Origin: a virus
DNA length: 61,652 nt
Direction: 5' to 3' (one strand)
Virus record (IMG/VR): IMGVR_UViG_3300025011_000043
Coordinates: 1 to 61,652 of that record
A program made the position numbers and the translations under genes. A model generated the notes under the pieces. That model was not told where the DNA came from and ran no database searches. It saw only the letters and a list, made by a program, of their open reading frames with translations. Position 1 is the first letter of the stretch, and each line of letters starts with the position of its first letter. Shown here piece by piece: positions 24,534 through 31,759 of this stretch.

Positions 24534-24700
24534 TTACCGCCTCCGAAGCTGCAGAGCTTTGGGGGTTTGATGTAAGCACAGTCAAAAGAGCCTGCCTGAA
24601 TAGCAGATTCCATCCGCACGAAGCCAGGAAGTCAGGAGGTACTTGGTTGGTTACGCTGGCAGGGATGCGGCGGGTGTACGGGGAAAAGCCGGGTGAATAG
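24500..24700 (+). CDS. HTH domain, likely made as -1 frameshift fusion to 24255
   Basis: The frame runs from TTG 24500 but has no ribosome site. The recognisable domain begins right at the slip point: VVTASEAAELWGFDVSTVKRACLNSRFHPHEARKSGGTWLVTLAGMRRVYG, an excisionase/MerR-like HTH. The divergent gene 27162-27494 has the related EEAAELWGLAPGTIKNLC domain fused in one frame. A frameshifted 24255-24700 product of about 148 residues is therefore likely. Confidence 0.6.
   Translation: MGRLGNPTGKVVTASEAAELWGFDVSTVKRACLNSRFHPHEARKSGGTWLVTLAGMRRVYGEKPGE
24524..24530 (+). other. Candidate -1 slippery heptamer GGGAAAG
   Basis: Frame-0 codons ctG GGA AAG are followed at once by TAG. This is the same heptamer used by phage lambda G-T. 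A small hairpin (AAGCT-GCAG-AGCTT) lies 15-29 bases downstream. Confidence 0.6.
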
Positions 24701-24909
24701 CCCGGTTGCCTGAAAAGGAAATAAAAATTCCTTCAGGGCGGTTTATAATATAAATAACAGCCGGGGCTAAGAATACTGGCTGGTTACTGCGGACAACGAA
24801 CCTGCATGGCCGCATAACTTAGCAAACAGAGAATATTAGTCTTCCCCGGTTCACGGCGGCACCCGGACAAAAGCTGCCTACCAGTAAAATAATAAAAGGA
24901 GGAATTTTA
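24701..24909 (+). other. Structured leader region, no gene
   Basis: Holds hairpin CCTGAAAAGGAA/TTCCTTCAGG (24709-24737), a TATAAT-like box (24744-24749, no clear -35), and a large fold closed by CCGGGG (24761-24766) with CCCCGG (24844-24849) around an inner GCGG/CCGC pairing. A leader RNA for the gene at 24910 is possible. Confidence 0.45.
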
Positions 24910-25251
24910 ATGAAATCCAGCCTTGGTAGAGCAATGGAACAAAAGTTTGGCGGAAAAGAACTACTTCGCTATATTCCACCTGTTAGCATTAGGGACTTTA
25001 AGCCTAAAAATCCCTATGCGAGAATTGTAAGTCCTGTAATAGTTCATGGTAAGTCATTGGTGAATACCCACTGGATTGCCGAAATCATAGTCAAAGACAA
25101 AGATTCCGGTATGGAAAAGTCGGGTGAATTTATTACCACCGCTGATAGTAAGAAGCAAGCAGTATATAACATACTGCATTATTATTACATGTTTCGCGAA
25201 GGGGCGAATAGTGGATGGGATCGCTATTGGGAAAGATATCTAGGACAATAA
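24910..25251 (+). CDS. Hypothetical protein
   Basis: 113 residues from ATG behind AAGGAGGAA. Alpha/beta (SIRDFKPKNPYARIVSPVIVHGKSLVNTHWIAEIIVKDKDSGMEKSGEFITTADSKKQAVYNILHYYYMF). No family recognised. It stands alone between a structured leader and a strong terminator, so is probably its own transcription unit. Confidence 0.6.
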   Translation: MKSSLGRAMEQKFGGKELLRYIPPVSIRDFKPKNPYARIVSPVIVHGKSLVNTHWIAEIIVKDKDSGMEKSGEFITTADSKKQAVYNILHYYYMFREGANSGWDRYWERYLGQ

Positions 25252-25256
25252 TATTT

Positions 25257-25284
25257 GGCCGCCTCCGGGCGGTTTTTTTTTTTT
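25257..25284 (+). terminator. Intrinsic terminator
   Basis: CCGCC-TCC-GGGCGG followed by 12 T. Confidence 0.92.
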
Positions 25285-25358
25285 GCCCAAAACCGGAATA
25301 TATCAGAACGCTGATGAATAGCTTTTGAGTAACGGAACGCGCAAGCGTGAGTAACGCA

Positions 25359-25400
25359 AAAAAAAGCAGTAGAGCAACTCCGGCCTTACTGCTTTTTACT
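25359..25400. terminator. Bidirectional terminator at end of leftward small gene
   Basis: AAAAGCAGTA and TACTGCTTTT arms around about 17 bases, with T tracts in both directions. It overlaps the stop of 25386-25511. A direct repeat TGAGTAACG lies nearby (25326 and 25348). Confidence 0.7.
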
Positions 25401-25511
25401 GTTTTCGGCGGCTTTTTTGAGGGTTTTATCGGCTATATCTTTGGCGGCTTTGTTGATGTCGTAGCTGTCGCGGTCACAACTGCTTTTCAATTTGTCTATT
25501 ACGACAAACAT
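25386..25511 (-). CDS. Small basic protein (41 residues)
   Basis: Leftward ATG 25511 preceded by GAGGTGATAATA. MFVVIDKLKSSCDRDSYDINKAAKDIADKTLKKAAENSKKQ is helical and Lys-rich. Divergent to the XRE gene at 25583. Support is the ribosome site, the terminator at its end and the divergent layout; function unknown. Confidence 0.6.
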   Translation of the reverse strand: MFVVIDKLKSSCDRDSYDINKAAKDIADKTLKKAAENSKKQ

Positions 25512-25582
25512 TATTATCACCTCTAAAAGTGATTATGCCCGAAACAAAGTAAGCATATACTAAACAATAGGAGGTGGGTATT

Positions 25583-25981
25583 TTGAGCTTTAAGTGGGTT
25601 GGGATATCTGAGGACACGGCAGAAACATTATCAGCTTTGCTCAAAAAAGCCAAAAAGCATAACCCGGAGCTTACTGAAACATCTTTTATTGAGCACATTA
25701 TTTGTGATTGGTTGGAACCTTATAGGCAGGGGAAAGAGAATTCAAAGCTGACCAAAGGTAAAGTTGTCATTAGAAATAACCTTAAGCAGGCGCTTAAACA
25801 GTCCGGTAAAAAGCAAATAGACATAGCTGAGCAGGTTGGTATTAATAGAGCATACCTTGGGCAGTTAATGGCCGGAAAATACGAACCGTCCCTTGCCGTA
25901 GCTTACCTAATTGTTAATGCGCTTGGTTATCCACCGGAAAAAATAACAGACATATTTTATCTCGAACCTACTGAGGAATAA
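25583..25981 (+). CDS. XRE-family regulator with N-terminal extension
   Basis: 132 residues; TTG 25583 behind AGGAGGTGG. Residues 1-55 form a ribbon/helix extension (VGISEDTAETLSALLKKAKKHNPELTETSFIEHIICDWLEPY). Residues 66-125 are an XRE HTH (RNNLKQALKQSGKKQIDIAEQVGINRAYLGQLMAGKYEPSLAVAYLIVNALGYPPEKITDIF). A CCCGAAAC half-site in its upstream region resembles the 23737 operators, so it may control that promoter. Confidence 0.85.
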   Translation: MSFKWVGISEDTAETLSALLKKAKKHNPELTETSFIEHIICDWLEPYRQGKENSKLTKGKVVIRNNLKQALKQSGKKQIDIAEQVGINRAYLGQLMAGKYEPSLAVAYLIVNALGYPPEKITDIFYLEPTEE

Positions 25982-26010
25982 ATTACCTCTGGTAGGTTTT
26001 ATTTTTTTTA
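25966..26010 (+). terminator. Intrinsic terminator after XRE gene
   Basis: AACCTAC-GAGG pairs with CCTC-GTAGGTT, followed by TTATTTTTTT. Confidence 0.8.
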
Positions 26011-26096
26011 TCATAACGGACAAGCAGTAAAACATAATACTAAAATACAAACTTAAAATGATCGGTTTACTTAACATCTTGAAAGGTGGTTATCGC

Positions 26097-26669
26097 ATGA
26101 TCATAAAAATCAACGGAACTCCAATAAACTACCGCAAAACAGCGGAAAGACCAGTTAAAAACGAGGCTTTCAACTGGCAGGCCAAAAAAGCTACTGCCAT
26201 ACAGGTAAGGCCTGAATCATCCCCGGTAGCAGTCACCAAGCCAGAGCCAAAAACTGAGACTTTACGCGACAGACTGGCCCGCATCCGTGAGGCCGCCAAA
26301 CGACATATACTACCGCTGACTACAGGCATAAACCTCTTGGCAACTGCCCCAATATCAGCTGTGACAGGGCAGTACAGTGTAGCAGCAACAACCCAGGCCG
26401 TACCAGTGGCCGCAACTACGTATATGGGCATAGCTCCAGCACTACAGCCGGTTATTTCCATGCTTCAGGAGTTAGCTTTACCTGTCGGGATAGGCATGGC
26501 TATTTGGGGGCTTATAGAGATTATTATCGGCAATCCAGGAGGCAAAGACAAGATTAAATACGCCATGCTTGGGTATATCGGTGTATTCGTTATCCCGTAC
26601 TTTTTCTATCAGATTAAAGGGGCGCTCAGTGTTATGCCGCTGGCAATGGCCCTGCTGGGGGTGGCGTAA
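26097..26669 (+). CDS. Membrane protein, VirB2/TrbC pilin-like (tentative)
   Basis: 190 residues; ATG 26097 behind AAAGGTGG. A basic N-terminal 90 residues (RDRLARIREAAKRHILP) precede two hydrophobic helices (about 135-155 and 168-186) joined by GNPGGKDKIKYAMLGYIG. That helix, short Gly/Lys loop, helix pattern is typical of VirB2/TrbC-like subunits of type IV secretion and Gram-positive conjugation. It is followed directly by another small membrane protein and, nearby, a HerA/VirD4-type ATPase. Assignment rests on topology. Confidence 0.5.
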   Translation: MIIKINGTPINYRKTAERPVKNEAFNWQAKKATAIQVRPESSPVAVTKPEPKTETLRDRLARIREAAKRHILPLTTGINLLATAPISAVTGQYSVAATTQAVPVAATTYMGIAPALQPVISMLQELALPVGIGMAIWGLIEIIIGNPGGKDKIKYAMLGYIGVFVIPYFFYQIKGALSVMPLAMALLGVA

Positions 26670-26903
26670 TTGCCTGCTGTTGCTGCTTGGCTTGTCGCTG
26701 CTGGGCTTAAAAAAGTCGCTGGCTGGGTTGCTGTCATCGCCGGAGCTGGGACAGCGTTCTACTACTATTCGTTTGAAATCTGCCTGATGGGTGCCATGGT
26801 GTCATTGTTTTTCAGTATGTTTGGCTTTTTGCTGGCCCGGAAGGGTGTGTTATTTTCGGTCGCGTTGTATATTGTGGCGCAGGTGCTGGGGAAATCATTA
26901 TAG
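26670..26903 (+). CDS. Small membrane protein
   Basis: 77 residues; TTG directly after the previous stop (taaTTG). Three hydrophobic stretches (AAGLKKVAGWVAVIAGAGTAF, CLMGAMVSLFFSMFGFLLA, VLFSVALYIVAQVLG). VirB3-like size and placement, but no diagnostic motif. Confidence 0.6.
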   Translation: MPAVAAWLVAAGLKKVAGWVAVIAGAGTAFYYYSFEICLMGAMVSLFFSMFGFLLARKGVLFSVALYIVAQVLGKSL

Positions 26904-26914
26904 GAGGGGTATTG

Positions 26915-27019
26915 ATGTTATTTGACCTTTGTTATTTTGGATTGATATGCGCTTGTTTGGGTGGTTTTGCGGTTGTTATATTCGGGCCTTATGTTAGGAA
27001 AATAAAAAACCGCCCTTAG
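26915..27019 (+). CDS. Single-span membrane peptide (34 residues)
   Basis: ATG 26915 behind TAGGAGGGG. MLFDLCYFGLICACLGGFAVVIFGPYVRKIKNRP: one membrane helix and a basic tail. The stop lies in a CCGCC/GGCGG hairpin. Good ribosome site and operon position support it. Confidence 0.6.
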   Translation: MLFDLCYFGLICACLGGFAVVIFGPYVRKIKNRP

Positions 27020-27023
27020 GCGG

Positions 27024-27162
27024 CTATAAGTAACAATCCCAAGAATCTTTTCCTGTGGTATACATCCATAGGGTTTCCTCTGTTGCTAAAAACCAGCCTT
27101 TTGCCCACGGAACAAAATTACAGTAGTCGTTGGAAGGTGTAGATTAAAACGGTGTTTTCCAT
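27024..27162 (-). pseudogene. Frameshifted small gene
   Basis: ATG 27162 overlaps the stop of the upstream gene with GGAGGAAGA before it, but the frame ends after 14 codons (MENTVLIYTFQRLL). The +1 frame then reads PSNDYCNFVPWAKGWFLATEE... to a stop at 27024, a coding-like Trp/aromatic-rich stretch. One extra base explains both. It may be decay or a sequence error. Confidence 0.35.
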
Positions 27163-27494
27163 TATTCTTCCTCCTTTTTATTTTTAGGATTAGGGTGATC
27201 CTTCGGTATAACCCAAGTTTTCCCGATTTTCCGGGAAGTGATTTTACCAGCAGCACACAGATTTTTGATTGTGCCGGGAGCGAGGCCCCATAGTTCGGCA
27301 GCCTCTTCAACTCCCATGATTTTTTCCAATTCACTCGGCCAAACGTCGTGCTGAATAGCATATTCTGCCTGTTCTACTTTCTCGAAGTAGCCCCAGGTAG
27401 TGGGCTTTGGTTCGGTGAGGTGTAACTGCTGACTCCTGCTGACAGTGCAGATGCTTGTAGTTCCGTCCGGCATCTTCTCGGCGTAGAATCTCAT
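27162..27494 (-). CDS. Excisionase-like HTH protein
   Basis: 110 residues, leftward. Residues 1-55 are an unrecognised beta/alpha part; residues 58-100 hold an HTH (IMGVEEAAELWGLAPGTIKNLCAAGKITSRKIGKTWVIPKDHP) of the excisionase/MerR kind. A related HTH lies in the rightward module at 24531-24700. Start ATG overlaps the stop of 27494-27904. Confidence 0.75.
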   Translation of the reverse strand: MRFYAEKMPDGTTSICTVSRSQQLHLTEPKPTTWGYFEKVEQAEYAIQHDVWPSELEKIMGVEEAAELWGLAPGTIKNLCAAGKITSRKIGKTWVIPKDHPNPKNKKEEE

Positions 27495-27904
27495 TAAATT
27501 ATCCCTCCTCGTTCCTTTGTGATACTGGGAACGTAGATGTTAACAAGTTCTTGCACACGTTCGGTTGTGATTCTAGAATTTTGAGTGTTAACTGTCAATG
27601 TACCGTTGGCGTACTCGGCAGTACACTTTTCGTTCAACATACCGAACTGCTGTAGTTGCTCAGCGTCATCGGCAATAGCTTTTGTCAGCGTTACGTGTCC
27701 AGGAACCATTTCGTACTTACCGCGGCGAACCATGCGGCGGTATTCGGTTTCTACTATTGTGCGCTGTTCTGGTGTTAAGGTTATTTTAATCATTGTTTTT
27801 GCCTCCCTCCAGGCTTGGCGGAGGGCAAGAGCTAAGCGAGCGTAGTAGTCGCCGATTAAAGTTTTTGCTATTTGATGTGCTCTTTTCATAATTTTGGATT
27901 TCAT
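27494..27904 (-). CDS. Accessory protein with IMKRAHQIAK N-terminal module
   Basis: 136 residues, leftward. Residues 5-40 (IMKRAHQIAKTLIGDYYAR then LALALRQAWREAK) nearly equal the rightward gene at 23810; the rest (ITLTPEQRTIVETEYRRMVRRGKYEMV...) differs. Over about 100 bases the DNA of the two copies is also very similar, in inverted orientation. Ribosome site GGAGGGCGAGAAC. First gene of the leftward operon. Confidence 0.7.
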   Translation of the reverse strand: MKSKIMKRAHQIAKTLIGDYYARLALALRQAWREAKTMIKITLTPEQRTIVETEYRRMVRRGKYEMVPGHVTLTKAIADDAEQLQQFGMLNEKCTAEYANGTLTVNTQNSRITTERVQELVNIYVPSITKERGGII

Positions 27905-27919
27905 GTTCTCGCCCTCCGT

Positions 27920-27977
27920 CTATGCGTTATCGCCTTTTCTTATTTATAATTATACACTATGCGTTACCGTATGTCAA
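27920..27977 (-). promoter_or_regulatory. Leftward promoter with repeated operator
   Basis: On the minus strand TTGACA (27977-27972), 17 bases, TATAAT (27954-27949). CTATGCGTTACCG (27957-27969, in the spacer) and CTATGCGTTATCG (27920-27932, past the start point) differ at one base. Same layout as the 23730 promoter but a different operator sequence. Confidence 0.8.
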
Positions 27978-28006
27978 CACGATTTTAATAAAAAGTAGGT
28001 GATTTT

Positions 28007-30682
28007 ATTAAAAAGTTTTTTCAGTCTACAGCACTGGTTCCAAAAGCAAACCTGCCCCAAAATAGAACATCTTGCTATCATCAGCAAAACGATTACATAG
28101 ACGCGGAATGGTACGAAATGCAGGAAAAGCAAGGCTTTAACGCTAGAGGCTATTATCAGATCGTTGCTCCCGAGCATAAAGCTATCCGCATCCGTCCCGA
28201 CACATCGGCCCGGAACTGGCACACGGAGGACATAGCTAAATCTATTTCCGATGCTTTTAAAATACCTCTGGATAGGTTTTACTTTGAAGATGGTTGGAAG
28301 CTCCGATACAGGCAACCAGACCGGGCAACCTGGGAGATCGATTATACTAAAGACAGTATAGATTTTCTCCTGACAGTGCCGGGAGATCGCGTTGATTCTT
28401 GGGTTCGCCGGTTGTCCGGTATATGGGATAAGTCAACTATTAAGATAGATAACGATTACCGGGACACCTTGGAAACCGACAAAACTACTATTATCAAGCT
28501 GGTATACCGCAAGCATGATATGTATTCGCTGATGACCGACAGCAAAAACAACCTGCCTTTGCCGTCCCTGCTCCAGGCCGTTAAATCTCTCGAGGTAGGT
28601 GACAAGGCCAAAGTATTTGTATTTTTCGACCCTGTAGGCCGCCTTGATTGGAGCGCGACATACCAGGAAGCCTGGGAAATGCTCAGGAACGGCAGGCAGC
28701 CGGTAAAAAGGAATGGTGACGCTCGAGCGTATTTTCGTTTAGGCCTAACCTGCACTGGTCAGCTGATGCAGGAGGTTATGACGGGCCTGGGTGACATGAT
28801 CAAGTCTGACAAACAGGAAAACAGGTACGCGAAAAAAGAGATTGATCCGGAAGCTGGCCTGTTTGCGATAGAAAACTTAACATCGGCCACAAAGCGTAAA
28901 GGCGGCATGGGGGCGCTTAGAACTTACATTTGGATAGTGGCGCAGTCAGAGGACAAAGGCCGCAGGGAATCAACTGCCCGCACTCTTGCAGGAGCTTTTG
29001 CTGACCTTGCCGGGGATAACGAGCTTGAAGCCAGGGAGATTAAGAACCGCAAAAAGAAAGCTGCAGCTATAAAGGCGATCACGACCAAGCGACTCCCAAA
29101 GCTGAAATTTAACCATAGCATTTTAAGCACAGCAGAGGCCGGTAAACTCATTCAGATCCCAGGGCGCGAGTTACAGGAGGATTACCCACAGATCAACGGC
29201 ATTAAGTTACAGGAGGTAACTTTACCTGCAGAGCTTTTCGGCACCTTCGGCATCCCGCTGGGTAAGGTAACAGACCGGGGTGTTACGCGTGAGGCTAAAC
29301 TGCCTATCAGCGACCCAGATATTGAGTGTAAAGGAGAGATAAATTATGGCAATATGGGAAGTGGTAAAACGGGGAGGGGAATCACTGTTGCTGTTGCCGC
29401 TATTACTTATGGTAGAACCGTTTTTTACTTTGATATGGCAGACGGTGATGCTATTAATCAGGTGAGGGATGCTTTACCCTCCGACATTCCCGATCACAAA
29501 ATTCTTGACCTAGATTTCGGCAACAAGCACTGGCCAATACCTCTGACCTTGACTGACGTTGCTTTGCGCGGGATGCAGGGGGAAAGTGACGAACTGGCCG
29601 CCTTGGACGCTGCAGAGCGGATGACTGACTACATATACACTTTTATCAACCAACTGGCATCTAGTGAGTTTTCAGACCGGATGGAGTATTTTCTTACTCC
29701 TGTAGGTAAGGGCGTACTGACGGATCCTAAGTGTGGCCTGCTTGACGTGGTGCTAGCCTTATCCTCTCCCGTCTACCGGGAAGAACTGTTAGCTGACCCT
29801 GTTATCCAGTCACAGCCGGAAGTGGTTGACGTGCTCAGGGAGTTACAAGCTAAAGCCGTCAAGGGTAGCGATAAAACACTGGTGCAGCCCATCCTCGATC
29901 GGCTGAATTTGCTGGCCGGGAAAAGGACGCTGGCCAATATTTTTTTACAGCAGGAGAAGCTGGGAACGAACGGCAAGCCTATGCTTGATTTTCGTCGGAT
30001 GATGGACGAAGGTGGTTACTTTGTCGGACTGAGAATACCCAAAGCTGAGCTGGGTAAGGACGGAGTTAACCGAGTAGCTAGTTTTCTGATGGCAAAAATA
30101 TGGCTTGCTACTCTAAGCCGCCTGGATACGACGCAGAACAAGCGCAGACCGTTCTATACCATCATTGACGAACCACACAACTGCCTTGAAGGTACCGGGC
30201 CACTCCTGGACGGTGAGATCGGAGTTGAGGCCCGGAAGTATCGAAACAAGATGGTGTTTTTAGCTCACAGCGCGGAGCAGTTCGGAAAATTTAAGTCAGG
30301 GATTTACGCCGGGGGGCCGTTTTTCAACTTTTTTAAGACTGAGTATATTAAGACTTTTACCGACCATGCCGAGAAACTAAACCCACTGGAAGCCCGGAGC
30401 CTTTATGAGCAACTACCTAAACGATGGGTTGCTGCTTGTAAAATGGAGCTGCCTGGGACGGATAGCTTACCTGCATTTATATGTCACATGACGCCGCCGC
30501 CGAAGCCAGTTAAGGATCGGAGTTATCGGCGGGGTGAATGTTCAAAACAGTTCGGGCGACATTGGAAAGAAGTTACTGAGTATATACAGGAGAAAAGACG
30601 GATTACACTGTTGGACGAGGCTTGGAGAGAGGAACGAAAAGAGGAAGCCAAAGCCCAAAAGAAAAATAAAAAGGGGGACTAA
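28007..30682 (+). CDS. HerA/VirD4-type ATPase (DNA translocase-like); probable AUU start
   Basis: 891 residues if started at ATT 28007, five bases after AGGTG. The frame is open from 27992, and residues before the first ATG (28118) read naturally (KKFFQSTALVPKANLPQNR). Walker A GNMGSGKTGRG lies near residue 450 and Walker B TIIDEPHNC near 720, with HWPIPLTLTDVAL after the first and MVFLAHSAEQF after the second. This is the VirD4/TraG/HerA class that moves DNA or protein through membranes. Absent from ordinary siphoviruses. The C-terminus is Lys/Glu-rich. Confidence 0.8.
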   Translation: MKKFFQSTALVPKANLPQNRTSCYHQQNDYIDAEWYEMQEKQGFNARGYYQIVAPEHKAIRIRPDTSARNWHTEDIAKSISDAFKIPLDRFYFEDGWKLRYRQPDRATWEIDYTKDSIDFLLTVPGDRVDSWVRRLSGIWDKSTIKIDNDYRDTLETDKTTIIKLVYRKHDMYSLMTDSKNNLPLPSLLQAVKSLEVGDKAKVFVFFDPVGRLDWSATYQEAWEMLRNGRQPVKRNGDARAYFRLGLTCTGQLMQEVMTGLGDMIKSDKQENRYAKKEIDPEAGLFAIENLTSATKRKGGMGALRTYIWIVAQSEDKGRRESTARTLAGAFADLAGDNELEAREIKNRKKKAAAIKAITTKRLPKLKFNHSILSTAEAGKLIQIPGRELQEDYPQINGIKLQEVTLPAELFGTFGIPLGKVTDRGVTREAKLPISDPDIECKGEINYGNMGSGKTGRGITVAVAAITYGRTVFYFDMADGDAINQVRDALPSDIPDHKILDLDFGNKHWPIPLTLTDVALRGMQGESDELAALDAAERMTDYIYTFINQLASSEFSDRMEYFLTPVGKGVLTDPKCGLLDVVLALSSPVYREELLADPVIQSQPEVVDVLRELQAKAVKGSDKTLVQPILDRLNLLAGKRTLANIFLQQEKLGTNGKPMLDFRRMMDEGGYFVGLRIPKAELGKDGVNRVASFLMAKIWLATLSRLDTTQNKRRPFYTIIDEPHNCLEGTGPLLDGEIGVEARKYRNKMVFLAHSAEQFGKFKSGIYAGGPFFNFFKTEYIKTFTDHAEKLNPLEARSLYEQLPKRWVAACKMELPGTDSLPAFICHMTPPPKPVKDRSYRRGECSKQFGRHWKEVTEYIQEKRRITLLDEAWREERKEEAKAQKKNKKGD

Positions 30683-30685
30683 GAT

Positions 30686-31342
30686 ATGCTTATACAGGTT
30701 CCAGCGGCGACAAAGATAGTTGGCTTAATATTTTGCGGTGTTATGGTAATGGCTAATGCGGCTAGTAGTTTTTTGGGTATGTTCTCAGAAAAACCACATA
30801 TATCAGATTATGGTAGTCACTATGAAATACTGACGCCGCTTAAAAACGGCATGATGATAGTTAATATCAATAAAAATATTGCGTTTTGGGAAGAAGGTTT
30901 TGACGAGTGCGAAATTGTTAATAAAAATGGCGAAAGGGTTAAGCAGTGGGTGCTTGGGGAAAATTTAAACAGCTTTTGTAATAAATTGACCAAAGAAGAA
31001 AAAAGTATTTATGATAAATATGTAAAATTAGTAGAAAGTAAACAATCATATCAGGAGTTATTAAACGATTGTAAAGATGCAACTTCAAAAGTAGTAATCG
31101 AACGATATAACCCTGAATCACCATTGGTTTGCGGTAAATACAGAGATTATAGTTTTATCGGCAAAGTTTATGATAGTCCTAGCGACTCAGGTATTGATGG
31201 CGGGAGAATATCAAAGCTTACAATAAGAAATATAAAAGGTGATTTAAAAGCTGATTATGACCGGGGTTGGAGTGTGAAGCCAAAGAAAAAAGACATGGAG
31301 GCATATCAGTTAATTAAAGATAGCTTGGAGCATTTTAAATAA
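30686..31342 (+). CDS. Membrane-anchored hypothetical protein
   Basis: 218 residues; ATG follows AAAGGGGGAC. An N-terminal membrane helix (about 8-30, KIVGLIFCGVMVMANAASSFLG) is followed by a soluble, Lys-rich domain. AT-rich compared with the ATPase gene before it. A remnant of another ATPase 3' end lies just downstream, suggesting this gene was inserted. No family recognised. Confidence 0.65.
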   Translation: MLIQVPAATKIVGLIFCGVMVMANAASSFLGMFSEKPHISDYGSHYEILTPLKNGMMIVNINKNIAFWEEGFDECEIVNKNGERVKQWVLGENLNSFCNKLTKEEKSIYDKYVKLVESKQSYQELLNDCKDATSKVVIERYNPESPLVCGKYRDYSFIGKVYDSPSDSGIDGGRISKLTIRNIKGDLKADYDRGWSVKPKKKDMEAYQLIKDSLEHFK

Positions 31343-31363
31343 TTTTAAGTTTAAGTAAAACAG

Positions 31364-31440
31364 GCTAGGCTCTCCATGATGAAGCCTGGCGGGAGGAACG
31401 GCAGGCCCAGGCGAAAGAAGCAAAGAAGAAAAAGCAGTAA
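31364..31440 (+). pseudogene. Remnant of a second ATPase gene 3' end
   Basis: 31378-31440 encodes DEAWREERQAQAKEAKKKKQ-stop, close to the true ATPase C-terminus DEAWREERKEEAKAQKK. The bases directly upstream encode AL-H, matching only loosely. It looks like the original gene end left behind when 30686-31342 and an alternative end were inserted. Confidence 0.6.
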
Positions 31441-31444
31441 ACTA

Positions 31445-31490
31445 TTGACAACTAATATAAACTGCTGTAGTATAATTATAAAAACTACAG
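31445..31490 (+). promoter_or_regulatory. Promoter/operator for excisionase-like gene
   Basis: TTGACA (31445-31450) and TATAAT (31471-31476) are 20 bases apart, longer than ideal. CTGTAG (31465-31470) and CTACAG (31485-31490) form an inverted repeat across the -10 box. Confidence 0.5.
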
Positions 31491-31501
31491 GTGGTTATAG
31501 C

Positions 31502-31678
31502 TTGGATAATCTCGATAAGATATACACAACAGAACAGGTTACGGAATACCTTCAATTACCCAAGGAAACGGTATGGAAACTAATTAGGACTGGAAAACTG
31601 CCAGCGCTTAAGATAGGTAGGCACTACAGGATATACGAAAAAGATTTAAAAAAGTTTCTTGAACAGGCCGCTAAATAG
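31502..31678 (+). CDS. Excisionase-family HTH protein
   Basis: 58 residues; TTG 31502 follows AGGTGG. DKIYTTEQVTEYLQLPKETVWKLIRTGKLPALKIGRHYRIYEKDLKKFLEQ is a textbook excisionase/MerR-like HTH_17 domain. With no integrase nearby it may be a regulator rather than a recombination directionality factor. Confidence 0.88.
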   Translation: MDNLDKIYTTEQVTEYLQLPKETVWKLIRTGKLPALKIGRHYRIYEKDLKKFLEQAAK

Positions 31679-31697
31679 GCGGCTTTTTATTTTAAAA
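31667..31697 (+). terminator. Intrinsic terminator
   Basis: GCCGC-TAAATAG-GCGGC followed by TTTTTATTTT, overlapping the stop of the HTH gene. Confidence 0.85.
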
Positions 31698-31759
31698 ATA
31701 AACTAATAAAAACTATTGTATAATAAGATATGGGCAAAATACAGAGAGGGGATAAAATA

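Noticed and set aside
25309-25360. A second hammerhead core (CTGATGA near 25309)
   Set aside because: No flanking stems or GAAA in the right places; likewise for CTGATGA within genes near 40020 and 51488.
26569-26787. Overlapping frame over the two membrane protein genes
   Set aside because: Out of frame with both well-placed genes and without a ribosome site.
31376-31501. Longer N-terminus for the HTH gene at 31502
   Set aside because: The upstream codons belong to the ATPase remnant and the promoter region in a different frame; the ribosome site supports TTG 31502.
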